From contig NZ_PEIG01000002.1 of assembly GCF_002749975.1 (NCBI RefSeq), forward strand, positions 521,838 to 585,837: DNA of 64,000 nucleotides. The letters are read 5' to 3'. This document shows, one piece after another, positions 1 to 9,099 of this stretch (its first letter is position 1; every line of letters starts with the position of its first letter). The notes beneath the pieces are model-generated. The model searched no databases, was not told where the DNA came from, and worked only from the letters and a program-made list of their open reading frames with translations. The position numbers and the translations under genes are program-made. The stretch comes from Gloeocapsopsis sp. IPPAS B-1203. GTDB taxonomy: Bacteria > Cyanobacteriota > Cyanobacteriia > Cyanobacteriales > Chroococcidiopsidaceae.

Positions 1-911
1 TAAAACCAACAATTGATTACATCAAACGCTTTTTATCTCACACAAAACTTGTTCTACTTTTGCGGGATATTCTAGATTGTCCTGAAGTTACTATAGAAGA
101 GTGGCAAAAGCAGGGATATTACACAGCAATTCAATGGTTTTACGACAAAGTTTTAGTAGTAGGAACCCCAGAAGTTTTTGATTTTTGCCAAGAATATAAA
201 TGTCCTCCTCCTGTTGCGTCTAAAATTCAACAGTGTGGCTACATTCGCAAAAATTTTAAGGAAAATCCCAACGACATATTACATAAATTAGCACTTGAAC
301 CACAAGAAAAACTAGTACTTGTTACTCCTGGCGGTGGTGAAGATGGCTATCAATTAGTTAATACTTATTTATCAGGACTAGCTTTACTACCCGCAACACA
401 TCATATCAAAAGTGTAGTTATTGCTGGACCAGAAATGCCGCAATTTCATAAACAGGCATTGTATCAAATAGCAAAACAGTATTCTCATGTCCAAATATGT
501 GAGTTTACAGAGCAACTGAGTGTTTACATGAAAAGAGCAAATCTAGTGATTTGTATGGGAGGATATAACACCCTTTGTGAAGTCATTTCACTTAACAAAA
601 AAGCAATTGTTGTACCGCGCATTCATCCTGTTGCTGAACAATGCATTCGTGCTGAACGTATGGCTAACCTAGGGTTAGTGAAAATGATTCATCCGCATAG
701 CTTAACTTCTGAAATTTTAATGCGATCTGTTTTTAGAGAACTTGACAATACTCAAGAAGATCAACCTCCATGTATAGATTTAAATGCTCTACCTCGTATT
801 AGTCAATGTATAGAGATGTTGCTGTATAACCAAGAACTCGATAGTAAGCAGTATTTAACTAAGGAGACGCAATGGCTAACAACAACAATCCTAAAATCGG
901 TTATCTACTAA
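1..911 (+). CDS. COG4671-type glycosyltransferase (5' end outside window)
   Basis: Predicted GT-B fold glycosyltransferase related to MurG, the family often called COG4671; donor and acceptor are unknown. The reading frame is open to the left edge (first full codon at 3), and the residues before the TTG at 60 (a run ending KLVLLLRDI) match the same region of the paralogue at 2155-3336, so the gene begins upstream of the window. A glycine-rich GGGEDGY stretch and a later MGGYNTLCEV stretch are the usual nucleotide-sugar binding segments of the C-terminal half. The last 40 bases overlap the next gene, which suggests translational coupling. The sequence is visibly AT-rich. The family call is firm; the substrate is unknown. 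Confidence 0.75.
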   Translation, partial: KPTIDYIKRFLSHTKLVLLLRDILDCPEVTIEEWQKQGYYTAIQWFYDKVLVVGTPEVFDFCQEYKCPPPVASKIQQCGYIRKNFKENPNDILHKLALEPQEKLVLVTPGGGEDGYQLVNTYLSGLALLPATHHIKSVVIAGPEMPQFHKQALYQIAKQYSHVQICEFTEQLSVYMKRANLVICMGGYNTLCEVISLNKKAIVVPRIHPVAEQCIRAERMANLGLVKMIHPHSLTSEILMRSVFRELDNTQEDQPPCIDLNALPRISQCIEMLLYNQELDSKQYLTKETQWLTTTILKSVIY

Positions 912-2158
912 AAACATTTCCTAAATTATCAGAAACATTCATTTTGAATGAAATCCTAGAATTAGAACGTCAAGGAATAAATCTGCATATTTTCTCCTTA
1001 AGAAAACCTCAAGATGAAAAACATCATGCTGCACTTCAAACACTTAAAGCAGATGTAACTTACATTCCATCTTTATTTCCTCGATCTTCGCAAGATATAG
1101 TGCATCTGCAAGAAGCTAATGTATTGCTAATGCAACAAAACCTACAAAACTACTTTCAATTACTACATTTAGACCACTCAACCTCAGAAATAGAGAGCTT
1201 AAATATCTTTTTACAAGCAGGGTATTTAGTAAAAGCAATTCGTGAAACAGGAATATGTCATCTTCACGCACACTTTATCAATATTCCTACTGCAGTTGCT
1301 GAAGTAGCTGCTCAATTATGTGGAATCCCCTATAGTATCACTGCTCATGCAAAAGATATCTATTTATCTAAGCCTGAAGTTTTAAATCGGAGAATTAGTC
1401 AAGCAAAATTTGTTTTGACTTGTACAAAGTATAACCAACAGTTTTTGCAAAAACTCTCTACTAGTAATACTCCTATTTATCTTAGTTATCACGGTTTAGA
1501 TTTAGCAAAATTTACTCCCAATATCAAGCAAGAAATAGTTAAAACATTACCTACTATTTTAAGTGTTGGTAGATTTTGTGAGAAAAAGGGTTTCCCTCAT
1601 CTTATTCAAGCCTGTAAACTTCTCAAGGAAAGAAACTATAAGTTTCAATGCCTTATTGTAGGGTATGGTCCTCTGCAAGCTGAAATTGAACAACTAATTG
1701 CTGAGTTGAAGCTAGAAGATTGCATATTTCTAGTTGGCAAGATGACTCAAGATGAGTTAATTGAGATGTATCGTCAAGCTGATATTTTTGTGCTTCCTTG
1801 TCACATTACAGAAAATGGCGATCGCGACGGAATACCAAATGTACTTTTAGAAGCAATGGCAATGAAAGTACCAGTAATTTCTACTAACATATCAGGAATA
1901 GTAGAATTAATACAACATAAAATAAATGGCATTCTTGTACCACCAAAAGAGCCTTATACTCTGGCAATAGAACTAGAGAATCTTATCAACAATCCACAAT
2001 TTAGAAAGGTATTAAGTAATCAAGGTAGAATACAGGTTTCAAGTAATTTTTCTATTGAAAAAAATACTATAGATTTAAAAAACATCTTTATGTCTGTACT
2101 TGCAAATGAATACTCTTCAAAACAACCTGTATTAGAAGCAGAGGTGTCTTTAGTATGA
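872..2158 (+). CDS. GT4 family glycosyltransferase
   Basis: Retaining glycosyltransferase of family 4 (428 aa) that should add a sugar to a lipid-linked or growing glycan at the cytoplasmic face of the membrane. The N-terminal half is a GT-B acceptor domain containing HLHAHF, the usual position of a catalytic His. The C-terminal donor domain has SVGRFCEKKG and, at residues 319-330, DGIPNVLLEAMA, the E-x7-E-like nucleotide-sugar motif. The ATG at 872 is preceded by AAGGAG and lies inside the 3' end of the preceding gene. The stop overlaps the next start as ATGA, so the first three genes are probably co-translated. The exact sugar cannot be inferred. Confidence 0.85.
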   Translation: MANNNNPKIGYLLKTFPKLSETFILNEILELERQGINLHIFSLRKPQDEKHHAALQTLKADVTYIPSLFPRSSQDIVHLQEANVLLMQQNLQNYFQLLHLDHSTSEIESLNIFLQAGYLVKAIRETGICHLHAHFINIPTAVAEVAAQLCGIPYSITAHAKDIYLSKPEVLNRRISQAKFVLTCTKYNQQFLQKLSTSNTPIYLSYHGLDLAKFTPNIKQEIVKTLPTILSVGRFCEKKGFPHLIQACKLLKERNYKFQCLIVGYGPLQAEIEQLIAELKLEDCIFLVGKMTQDELIEMYRQADIFVLPCHITENGDRDGIPNVLLEAMAMKVPVISTNISGIVELIQHKINGILVPPKEPYTLAIELENLINNPQFRKVLSNQGRIQVSSNFSIEKNTIDLKNIFMSVLANEYSSKQPVLEAEVSLV

Positions 2159-3336
2159 AAAAACTCATGTTTTACTGCCAACATATTTTAGGTATGGGGC
2201 ATCTTGTTCGCAGTATGGAAATTATTCGAGGATTAACTAAAGACTTTGAAGTTTGTTTCATCAATGGCGGACAAGTTGTTGATGATTTTGATATACCTGC
2301 AGATGTTCAGGTTGTGAATTTACCCGCCATTAAAACTGATAGTGAATTCAAAGAACTACAAGTTGTTGATACTACACAAAAATTAGAAGAAATTCAAGAA
2401 TATCGCAAGCTCAAACTCTTAAATATATTTGAGCAATTTCAACCTGACTGTTTGATAATAGAACTTTTCCCTTTTGGAAGAAGAAGATTTTCTTTTGAGT
2501 TAATTCCTTTACTAGAAAGTGTAAAAGCTGCTCGAAAAAATACAAAAGTGATCTGCAGCCTGCGTGATATTGTTGTCACTAAGCAAGATCAAGCTCGGCA
2601 TGAAGAGAAAGTGTGTAAATTAATGAATAAGTATTTTGATATGCTACTTATTCATGGCGATTCTCAATTTCAAAAACTAGAAGAAAGTTTTTCAAGAGTG
2701 AGCGATATCAAGTGTGAAGTTTACTACACAGGGTATGTTGTTCAAAAAACAAATAACTTATCTATAAAATTATCAGAAGATATCTTAGAAAAACCTTTAA
2801 TTTTAGTTTCAGTAGGTGGTGGAAGATTTGGTCATGAATTATTAGATTGTGTCGTCAAAACATCTACTATTTTACAAAAAAGAATACCACATCAATTTTT
2901 GATGTTTACGGGGCCATTTATGCCTGAAGAAAAATATACACAGCTTCAAAGGATGGCAGATGGTTGTAAAAATATTAAAATCTATCGCTATACTTCAAAT
3001 TTCCTCAAGTATATGGAAGCTGCTGATTTGTCGATTAGCATGGCAGGCTACAACACTACAATGAACATTTTAACGACGAAAGTAAGAGCAATGATTCTGC
3101 CTTTTACTGGAAATGACGATCAAGAACAAGCACTAAGATCTCAAAAGTTAGAAAACTTAGGAATTGTTGATGTTATTCATGCTAGTGAACTAATTCCTGA
3201 CATCTTTGCCGAAAAAATTATGACTTGTTTAAACAAGCAACCAAATCAAATTAAGATTGATTTAGAGGGAGTCATAAAAACTGCCAATTTTGTTAACCAA
3301 GTTGTGGACAAGAAGCACGTAATTGCTAGCTATTAA
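2155..3336 (+). CDS. COG4671-type glycosyltransferase
   Basis: Second predicted MurG-like glycosyltransferase of the COG4671 type (393 aa). The N-terminus carries the family hallmark GMGHLVR (residues 13-19) after a hydrophobic beta strand. The middle has CSLRDIV, and the C-terminal domain has SVGGGRFGHE and MAGYNT (296-301), the predicted donor-site loops. It is clearly paralogous to the partial gene at the left edge, and the two flank a GT4 gene. The start overlaps the upstream stop by 4 nt (ATGA). The next gene starts 33 nt downstream. The reaction product is unknown; enzymes of this family often sit in exopolysaccharide or glycolipid clusters. Confidence 0.8.
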   Translation: MKKLMFYCQHILGMGHLVRSMEIIRGLTKDFEVCFINGGQVVDDFDIPADVQVVNLPAIKTDSEFKELQVVDTTQKLEEIQEYRKLKLLNIFEQFQPDCLIIELFPFGRRRFSFELIPLLESVKAARKNTKVICSLRDIVVTKQDQARHEEKVCKLMNKYFDMLLIHGDSQFQKLEESFSRVSDIKCEVYYTGYVVQKTNNLSIKLSEDILEKPLILVSVGGGRFGHELLDCVVKTSTILQKRIPHQFLMFTGPFMPEEKYTQLQRMADGCKNIKIYRYTSNFLKYMEAADLSISMAGYNTTMNILTTKVRAMILPFTGNDDQEQALRSQKLENLGIVDVIHASELIPDIFAEKIMTCLNKQPNQIKIDLEGVIKTANFVNQVVDKKHVIASY

Positions 3337-3369
3337 AATACCTTATCGTAGTTTAGGAGAAATATAGTT

Positions 3370-4572
3370 ATGAAGAGAATTTGTATTACTACTTTAGAGT
3401 TTCCCCCAGATGTGGGTGGAGTAGGAGAGTCAGTAAACCGAATAGCTCGCCTCCTACTAGCATTAAATTATGAAGTTCATGTAGCAGTGTTTCATTCAAA
3501 AGATCGTAAAGTTAGCGCTGATTGCCGCAAACGAGCAAGTTGTGCAACGATTGAACAAGATGGCATCTTAGTTCATCGAATTGAACCAGCAATTCGTACT
3601 GCTATTTCTACAAAACAAGATTTTTTAAGTGAAATTTATTTACAATTAAAGTTACTGCAACACCAGTATCAATTTGATATTTTTCATGCTTTCTTTATTA
3701 ATGAAACAGGCTATTTAACAACATTAATTGCTAGAGAAAACAGCATACCTGTTATCAATAGTGTACGGGGAAGCGATTTACACAAACACATCTTTAATCC
3801 TACGTTACACGCACAAATGGTGTGGGTATTGGAAAACTCTTCTTGGGTAACTTTTGTGAGCCAGGATTTGTATAACCGAGCTACATTATTTGCTCCAACA
3901 GTTCAAACTAAATCATCAGTATTTTGGAATTCGATTGAACCAATTAATTTTACTCAGCTTCCTTTACCACGTTTAGTTGATAAACTACAAGGTCTTGTGA
4001 TTGGTTCTGTAGGAAGATTTCGTGATAAAAAAGGAATTGAGTATCTTCTTGATGCTTGTGTAGAACTTAAAGAAGAAATAGATTTTACTTTACTCTTAGT
4101 TGGTGATTTTGCTGAGAAAGAGTGCGAATATTGGCAACAAGAAATTGCCAGCAGTAGCATTAGCGAAAATATCTTAATTACTGGTATTGTTGAGCGCAAA
4201 GAAGCTTTAGCCTACTTACCACATATTGATATTTTTGCAATTCCTTCGCTACACGACGGTTGTCCGAATGCCATGCTAGAAGCAATGCTAAGCGGTAGAG
4301 CAATTGTAGGCACAAATGTGGATGCAATTGGGGGAATTTTAGTAGATGAAGTAGATGCCTTAGTTGTTAATCCAGCTTCAAGCGAAGAATTGGCTATTGC
4401 ATTACGAAGTTTGGCTTCTCAACCACAATTACGACATAAACTTGGAGATGCGGCAAAGCGAAAAGCGATCGCTGCTTTCTCTCCTACAGTTGAACAACAG
4501 CATTGGCAAGAAGTCTACCACCAAGTTTTATCTCCTGAAGAATTAGCTTTAATTAACCTTGGTGTTGCGTAA
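3370..4572 (+). CDS. GT4 family glycosyltransferase
   Basis: GT-B fold glycosyltransferase (400 aa). The N-terminal LEFPPDVGGVGESVNRIA segment is the standard glycine-rich acceptor-domain loop of GT4 enzymes. The C-terminal donor domain contains GSVGRFRDKKG and HDGCPNAMLEAM (residues 295-306), the E-x7-E-type motif. The ATG at 3370 follows TAGGAGA at good spacing. It is the fourth consecutive glycosyltransferase on this strand. The following 150 nt are AT-rich with no recognisable gene, after which the GT2 gene starts, possibly from its own promoter. Confidence 0.85.
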   Translation: MKRICITTLEFPPDVGGVGESVNRIARLLLALNYEVHVAVFHSKDRKVSADCRKRASCATIEQDGILVHRIEPAIRTAISTKQDFLSEIYLQLKLLQHQYQFDIFHAFFINETGYLTTLIARENSIPVINSVRGSDLHKHIFNPTLHAQMVWVLENSSWVTFVSQDLYNRATLFAPTVQTKSSVFWNSIEPINFTQLPLPRLVDKLQGLVIGSVGRFRDKKGIEYLLDACVELKEEIDFTLLLVGDFAEKECEYWQQEIASSSISENILITGIVERKEALAYLPHIDIFAIPSLHDGCPNAMLEAMLSGRAIVGTNVDAIGGILVDEVDALVVNPASSEELAIALRSLASQPQLRHKLGDAAKRKAIAAFSPTVEQQHWQEVYHQVLSPEELALINLGVA

Positions 4573-4722
4573 GTATACGGTGCTAGAAGTAAGACTTTTA
4601 GTAAAAAAAAATACCAAAATTGCAAAAATCTGAACAATACTGATCATTTCCTCCTTATTTTTCCAATACTCCTGTTCTAAACTGACGCTTAATTCTTGCT
4701 AACTAGTAAAAAGAGGTATTAT

Positions 4723-5727
4723 ATGAATTCACAAGTCACAATCGTTGTTGTACCACGCGAACGTTTTAGCTATACACGCGAGTCTTTAGAAAGCATTTAC
4801 GCTCATACAAAATTTCCCTTTGAGTTAGTTTACGTTGACGGAGGGTCGCCAGCGCACATTGAGAGTTACTTAAAACAGCAAGCCGAGGAAAAGAACTTTA
4901 AACTCATCCGTAGCGATCGCTATCTTTCACCCAACCAAGCACGAAACTTGGGAATTCCTGCAGTGAACAGCAAGTATACTGTCTTCGTCGATAACGATGT
5001 TATTGTCACTCCAGGTTGGCTAACTCGTTTAGTACAGTGTGCAGAAGAAACAGAAGCTGCTGTTGTTGCGCCTTTAGTTTGTATTGGTCAACCAGATGCA
5101 GGAATTGTTCATTTAGCTGGTGGAGAAGCCCGCATTGAACTGCAGGAGAGAGAGAAAAACGGCAAAACTAAAATTAGACGTCGCGTTCATGAAAAGCACT
5201 ACTTTGTCAATCGTCGCCTAGATGATGTCCGCGGTCAGTTGCAGCGGATTCAATGTGAGTTTGCTGAATTTCACTGTGTCTTAGTGCAGACAGAGGTATT
5301 TACGAAAACCGGCTTACTTGATGAAAAACTGCTAAGCACCCGCGAGCATATTGACTTTAGTATGACAGTAGCTCAAGCAGGTGGAAAAATCTACTGCGAA
5401 CCAGAGTCTATTGTCACCTATGTTCCAGGACCTCCCTTTGAGTTAACTGATATGCCCTTCTTTATGCTGCGTTGGAGTGATGCTTGGGAACTGGCAAGTC
5501 TCAAACACTTTCGTGAAAAATGGGACGTTACAGAAGATAAATACTTTCAAAAGCGCTACGAACGCTTAGGAGAACGCCGCTACCAAGCTTTCTTAAAACC
5601 ATTCATACGTCGCTTTAGTTTTGGTAGACAGAACTACTGGCTAGTACAAAAAATAGTACCCCTAGAAAGAAAGTTGAATCGCTATATCAGCGATCGCTAC
5701 CAGCAAAAGCTAGGAGTGAGTAATTAG
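4723..5727 (+). CDS. GT2 family glycosyltransferase
   Basis: Inverting GT-A fold glycosyltransferase of family 2 (334 aa). The N-terminal VTIVVVPRERF strand, the QARNLGI segment and the DND metal- and nucleotide-binding motif (D90-N91-D92) define the donor domain. The later acceptor part contains EHIDFSMTV, equivalent to the E-D region of GT2. I chose ATG 4723 because AAAGAGG precedes it; the frame stays open to a TTG at 4696, but that would put the ribosome site inside the gene. The adjoining ABC exporter starts 48 nt downstream in the same frame, so the two are probably one transcript. Confidence 0.82.
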   Translation: MNSQVTIVVVPRERFSYTRESLESIYAHTKFPFELVYVDGGSPAHIESYLKQQAEEKNFKLIRSDRYLSPNQARNLGIPAVNSKYTVFVDNDVIVTPGWLTRLVQCAEETEAAVVAPLVCIGQPDAGIVHLAGGEARIELQEREKNGKTKIRRRVHEKHYFVNRRLDDVRGQLQRIQCEFAEFHCVLVQTEVFTKTGLLDEKLLSTREHIDFSMTVAQAGGKIYCEPESIVTYVPGPPFELTDMPFFMLRWSDAWELASLKHFREKWDVTEDKYFQKRYERLGERRYQAFLKPFIRRFSFGRQNYWLVQKIVPLERKLNRYISDRYQQKLGVSN

Positions 5728-5775
5728 TGCAGACAACTGCATCACACGCTAAAAACCTTCACACCCTTTGAGGAG

Positions 5776-7632
5776 ATGAGTCGTCGTCCTAAAAATATTA
5801 AAGAAGCATTACCAGGTCTCAGCCGGATTTTTAGCAAATTTGCTCCCCAGATTCGCAAACAAAAATTGCTGATTGGTGCCTCATTTTTAGCACTGCTTGC
5901 AGAAACTGCATTTCGGTTATTAGAACCTTGGCCACTGAAACTCATTTTTGACTACATCATTGTCAGTGGTTTTCAGACCGAGGCGCTACCAATACCAGCA
6001 TTGAGAGGGCTAAATCCTGTCACTCTGTTGACAATATTCACTGGGGCAATTGTGGCGATCGCACTCGCGCGTGCAGCTGCTGCTTACTGTAGTACTGTGG
6101 GCATGGCAATTGCTGCAACTCAAGTCATGACTGAGATTCGCGGGAATCTTTATACTCATCTCCAACGACTTTCACTTTCGTTTCATAGCAAAATCAAATC
6201 AGGCGATCTGATTACCCGCGTGACCTACGATGTTGAACGATTGCGGGAAGCGACTGTAACTGCTGCTTTACCGTTATTCACAAACATCCTCACGCTCATT
6301 GGGATGCTGGGGGTCATGTTTTGGTTAAATTGGGAATTAGCAACACTGGCGATCGCTGCTTTTCCCTTATTTGTCTTTTCTACATTTCGCACAACAAAAA
6401 GTATCCAAGGTGTCGCCCGCACACAACGCAAGCGCGAAGGCGCAATGGCAGCGACAGCAGCAGAAGCGATCGGCGCAATTAAAGTAGTCCAAGCATTATC
6501 ACTGCAAAAAATTCTTGAAGGTGCATTTGCTAGTCAAAACAAAAAAAGTCTAAAAGATGGCGCACGCGTGCAGCGACTCTCTGCGGCACTAGAACGTAGT
6601 GTAGAAGCTTTAGTAGCGCTTGCAACTGCTTTAGTTTTGTGGCGAGGTGTTCAGCTTGTGTTGACACAAGCAATTTCTCCAGGAGACTTATTAGTTTTCA
6701 TCAACTACCTGAAAACAGCTTTCAAGCCCATGCGTTACTTGGCGAAATATACCGGACAAATTGCCAAAGCGACAGCTTCTGGAGAACGCATTATCGATTT
6801 ATTAGACGCTGTACCAGACATTCGAGATACACGCGGGGCAATTGCTGCACCACCATTTCAGGGTAAGGTTCAGTTTGAGAATGTCACTTTTGCTTATGAA
6901 CCTGAACAGCCAGTTCTCCGCAACATCAGCTTTACCGTAAAACCAGGACAGCAAGTAGCATTAGTTGGTCCCTCAGGTGGGGGTAAGTCAAGTTTAGTTA
7001 GTTTACTACTACGTCTTTACGATCCTCTAGAAGGACGCATTCTCATTGACGGACACGATCTGCGCGAGTATAAACTCGATTCCTTGCGCCAGCAAATTAG
7101 TATTGTTTTACAAGACAGCGTGTTATTTGCTGTCAGCGTCCGCGATAACATTTCCTACGGTTCACTCACCGCAACACACCAGGAAATTGAAGCCGCAGCA
7201 AAACTTGCTAACGCTCACGACTTTATCATGGCAATGCCCCAAGGGTACGACACTATTTTAAGCGAACGTGGCTCAACGCTATCCGGAGGACAGCGCCAGC
7301 GAATTGCGATCGCCCGTGCAGCAGTCCGTCAAGCACCAATTGTCATTCTTGATGAACCGACAACAGGCTTAGATAATCAAAATGAACGTGCTGTCAGCGA
7401 AGCACTTGATAGACTTACGGCTGGACGTACCACTTTCATCATTTCTCACAACTTAAGAGCAACTGAGCAAGCTGACTTAATTCTTTACATTGAACAAGGA
7501 AAAGTTTTAGAAACTGGTACACATCAGGAACTAATTTGCCACGGCGGTCGTTACGCTACTTTATATCGGATGCAAGCTGCAATCGGTAATGAAGTGCTAG
7601 GAGAAGATTATGCCTTAAAAGCAGAGTTGTAA
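5776..7632 (+). CDS. MsbA-like ABC exporter (fused permease and ATPase)
   Basis: Half-transporter of 618 aa that would dimerise in the inner membrane and flip a lipid-linked glycan or glycolipid. Residues about 1-330 form the six-helix type-1 exporter domain. The ATPase domain has Walker A GPSGGGKS (398-405), signature LSGGQRQR (502-509), Walker B with D526-E527 and the switch His in ISHNL. Its position directly after five glycosyltransferases suggests it exports their product. The start is odd: AGGAG touches the ATG at 5776 with no spacer, and no better in-frame ATG lies nearby because the upstream gene's stop is in the same frame. The start may be mis-set by a few codons. Confidence 0.9.
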   Translation: MSRRPKNIKEALPGLSRIFSKFAPQIRKQKLLIGASFLALLAETAFRLLEPWPLKLIFDYIIVSGFQTEALPIPALRGLNPVTLLTIFTGAIVAIALARAAAAYCSTVGMAIAATQVMTEIRGNLYTHLQRLSLSFHSKIKSGDLITRVTYDVERLREATVTAALPLFTNILTLIGMLGVMFWLNWELATLAIAAFPLFVFSTFRTTKSIQGVARTQRKREGAMAATAAEAIGAIKVVQALSLQKILEGAFASQNKKSLKDGARVQRLSAALERSVEALVALATALVLWRGVQLVLTQAISPGDLLVFINYLKTAFKPMRYLAKYTGQIAKATASGERIIDLLDAVPDIRDTRGAIAAPPFQGKVQFENVTFAYEPEQPVLRNISFTVKPGQQVALVGPSGGGKSSLVSLLLRLYDPLEGRILIDGHDLREYKLDSLRQQISIVLQDSVLFAVSVRDNISYGSLTATHQEIEAAAKLANAHDFIMAMPQGYDTILSERGSTLSGGQRQRIAIARAAVRQAPIVILDEPTTGLDNQNERAVSEALDRLTAGRTTFIISHNLRATEQADLILYIEQGKVLETGTHQELICHGGRYATLYRMQAAIGNEVLGEDYALKAEL

Positions 7633-7846
7633 GTTTAAGACAGTTATGAGTTAAGAAAATTTAAAACTCAAAATAATTGCCTATGGTACGCTTATGCGAA
7701 CAAAACTAGCTACTAGCCAAAGCGCCACTCTTTCCCTCTAAACTCAAAACTTTTGAACAGTTGTAAGTTATATTTTTGTGCTTTACGTGAGAAACGCTGT
7801 AGTTCAGCAGAACAAAACTGTATTGTCTTGCAAAGAATAATATCTG

Positions 7847-9067
7847 ATGCTTTGTATGTCATCAGCACTGACAACTCTCGATAGGGATAGTTCAATGGAC
7901 TCGCAGTCTAGTGCAGAATTGGGTTCTACTCGTGTCATTTTGGTGCGTCATGGTCAAAGTACCTTCAACGCTCAAGGAAGATATCAAGGACGTAGTGATG
8001 AGTCGGTGTTAACCGCAAAAGGTTATCAATCAGCTTATCAAACTGGAGTTGCTCTGCAAAGAATCCCAATAGATGCTATCTATACAAGTCCATTGCAACG
8101 CGCACTTGAAACGACGCAGGAAATTATTAAAGGAATTGATCCACAGAATAAATCTCTACTTAAATTCAATATAAATTCCAATCTTACAGAAATTGATCTA
8201 CCTGCATGGCAAGGAAAAACCTTTGAGTATGTACGCCACAGCTTTGCTGCAGAATACAAATGTTGGCAACAACGCCCGCATGAGTTTCAAATGAATAGCC
8301 CAAACGAGAATTCAGGCTATCATCATCATGTTGCAACAGCATTAAAACAGTCCTTTCCAGTCCTGAACCTTTACGAACAAGCACAACAGTTTTGGCAAAT
8401 TTTGCCCCGCCATCTTGGTCAGACAATATTGGTTGTTAGTCATGGCGGTACAAACCGCGCCCTCATTAGTAGCGCTCTCAATTTGTCACCAGCCCAGTAT
8501 CATACGATTCAGCAATCAAACTGTGGTATTAGTATTCTGAATTTTCCGGCAAATAGCCAATCAGCACAGTTAAGAGGATTAAATTTGACATCACATTTAG
8601 GAGAAGTTTTGCCTAAACTAAAAGCTGGCAAGCAGGGATTACGTTTATTGCTACTTCCTATAGATGCGATCGCCTCAAACCAAGTACAACACTTAGCTGA
8701 GTTTCTCAAACAAGTATCGATAGACTTTAGCCTCACCAGTGAATTGTGTATCTCTCAAGAAATTACTGCACATCTTTTGCAAAACCATCCAACAACAGTC
8801 CAACTACAAGTATCGCGACATAATTTTCCTTTAATATGGCAACAAACTATTGATTCGCGACGTTCTTCTATGTCAGCTAATACCTTAGTTACCGGATTAG
8901 TCATTGCTAGCAGTGCCGTTATTAAATGTATTCTGGGTCAAATATTAGGATTAAATCCTCACGATTTCTGGCGTTTACAATTAAATTCTGGTGACTTAAG
9001 TGTTGTTCACTACCCTCTAGGAAACAGTGTACCTATAAGTCAAGCTATAAATTTATTTGACGTTTAA
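7847..9067 (+). CDS. Histidine phosphatase family protein (two-domain, second domain degenerate)
   Basis: Phosphoglycerate-mutase-like phosphatase. The N-terminal domain carries the catalytic RHG in LVRHGQS (His35 from ATG 7847), the TSPLQRALETT segment and the second histidine in VVSHGGTN, so it should be active on a phosphomonoester. The C-terminal ~170 residues have the size and secondary-structure feel of a second copy of the fold but lack an RHG motif; many cyanobacterial members have such tandem domains. Length is 406 aa from ATG 7847, while ATG 7895 would give 390 aa; neither has a strong ribosome site. It sits between the exporter and the epimerase, so a role on sugar phosphates is possible but only inferred. 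Confidence 0.78.
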   Translation: MLCMSSALTTLDRDSSMDSQSSAELGSTRVILVRHGQSTFNAQGRYQGRSDESVLTAKGYQSAYQTGVALQRIPIDAIYTSPLQRALETTQEIIKGIDPQNKSLLKFNINSNLTEIDLPAWQGKTFEYVRHSFAAEYKCWQQRPHEFQMNSPNENSGYHHHVATALKQSFPVLNLYEQAQQFWQILPRHLGQTILVVSHGGTNRALISSALNLSPAQYHTIQQSNCGISILNFPANSQSAQLRGLNLTSHLGEVLPKLKAGKQGLRLLLLPIDAIASNQVQHLAEFLKQVSIDFSLTSELCISQEITAHLLQNHPTTVQLQVSRHNFPLIWQQTIDSRRSSMSANTLVTGLVIASSAVIKCILGQILGLNPHDFWRLQLNSGDLSVVHYPLGNSVPISQAINLFDV

Positions 9068-9099
9068 ATAAAGAGCCTCTAGCAAATGGAGACAAATCT

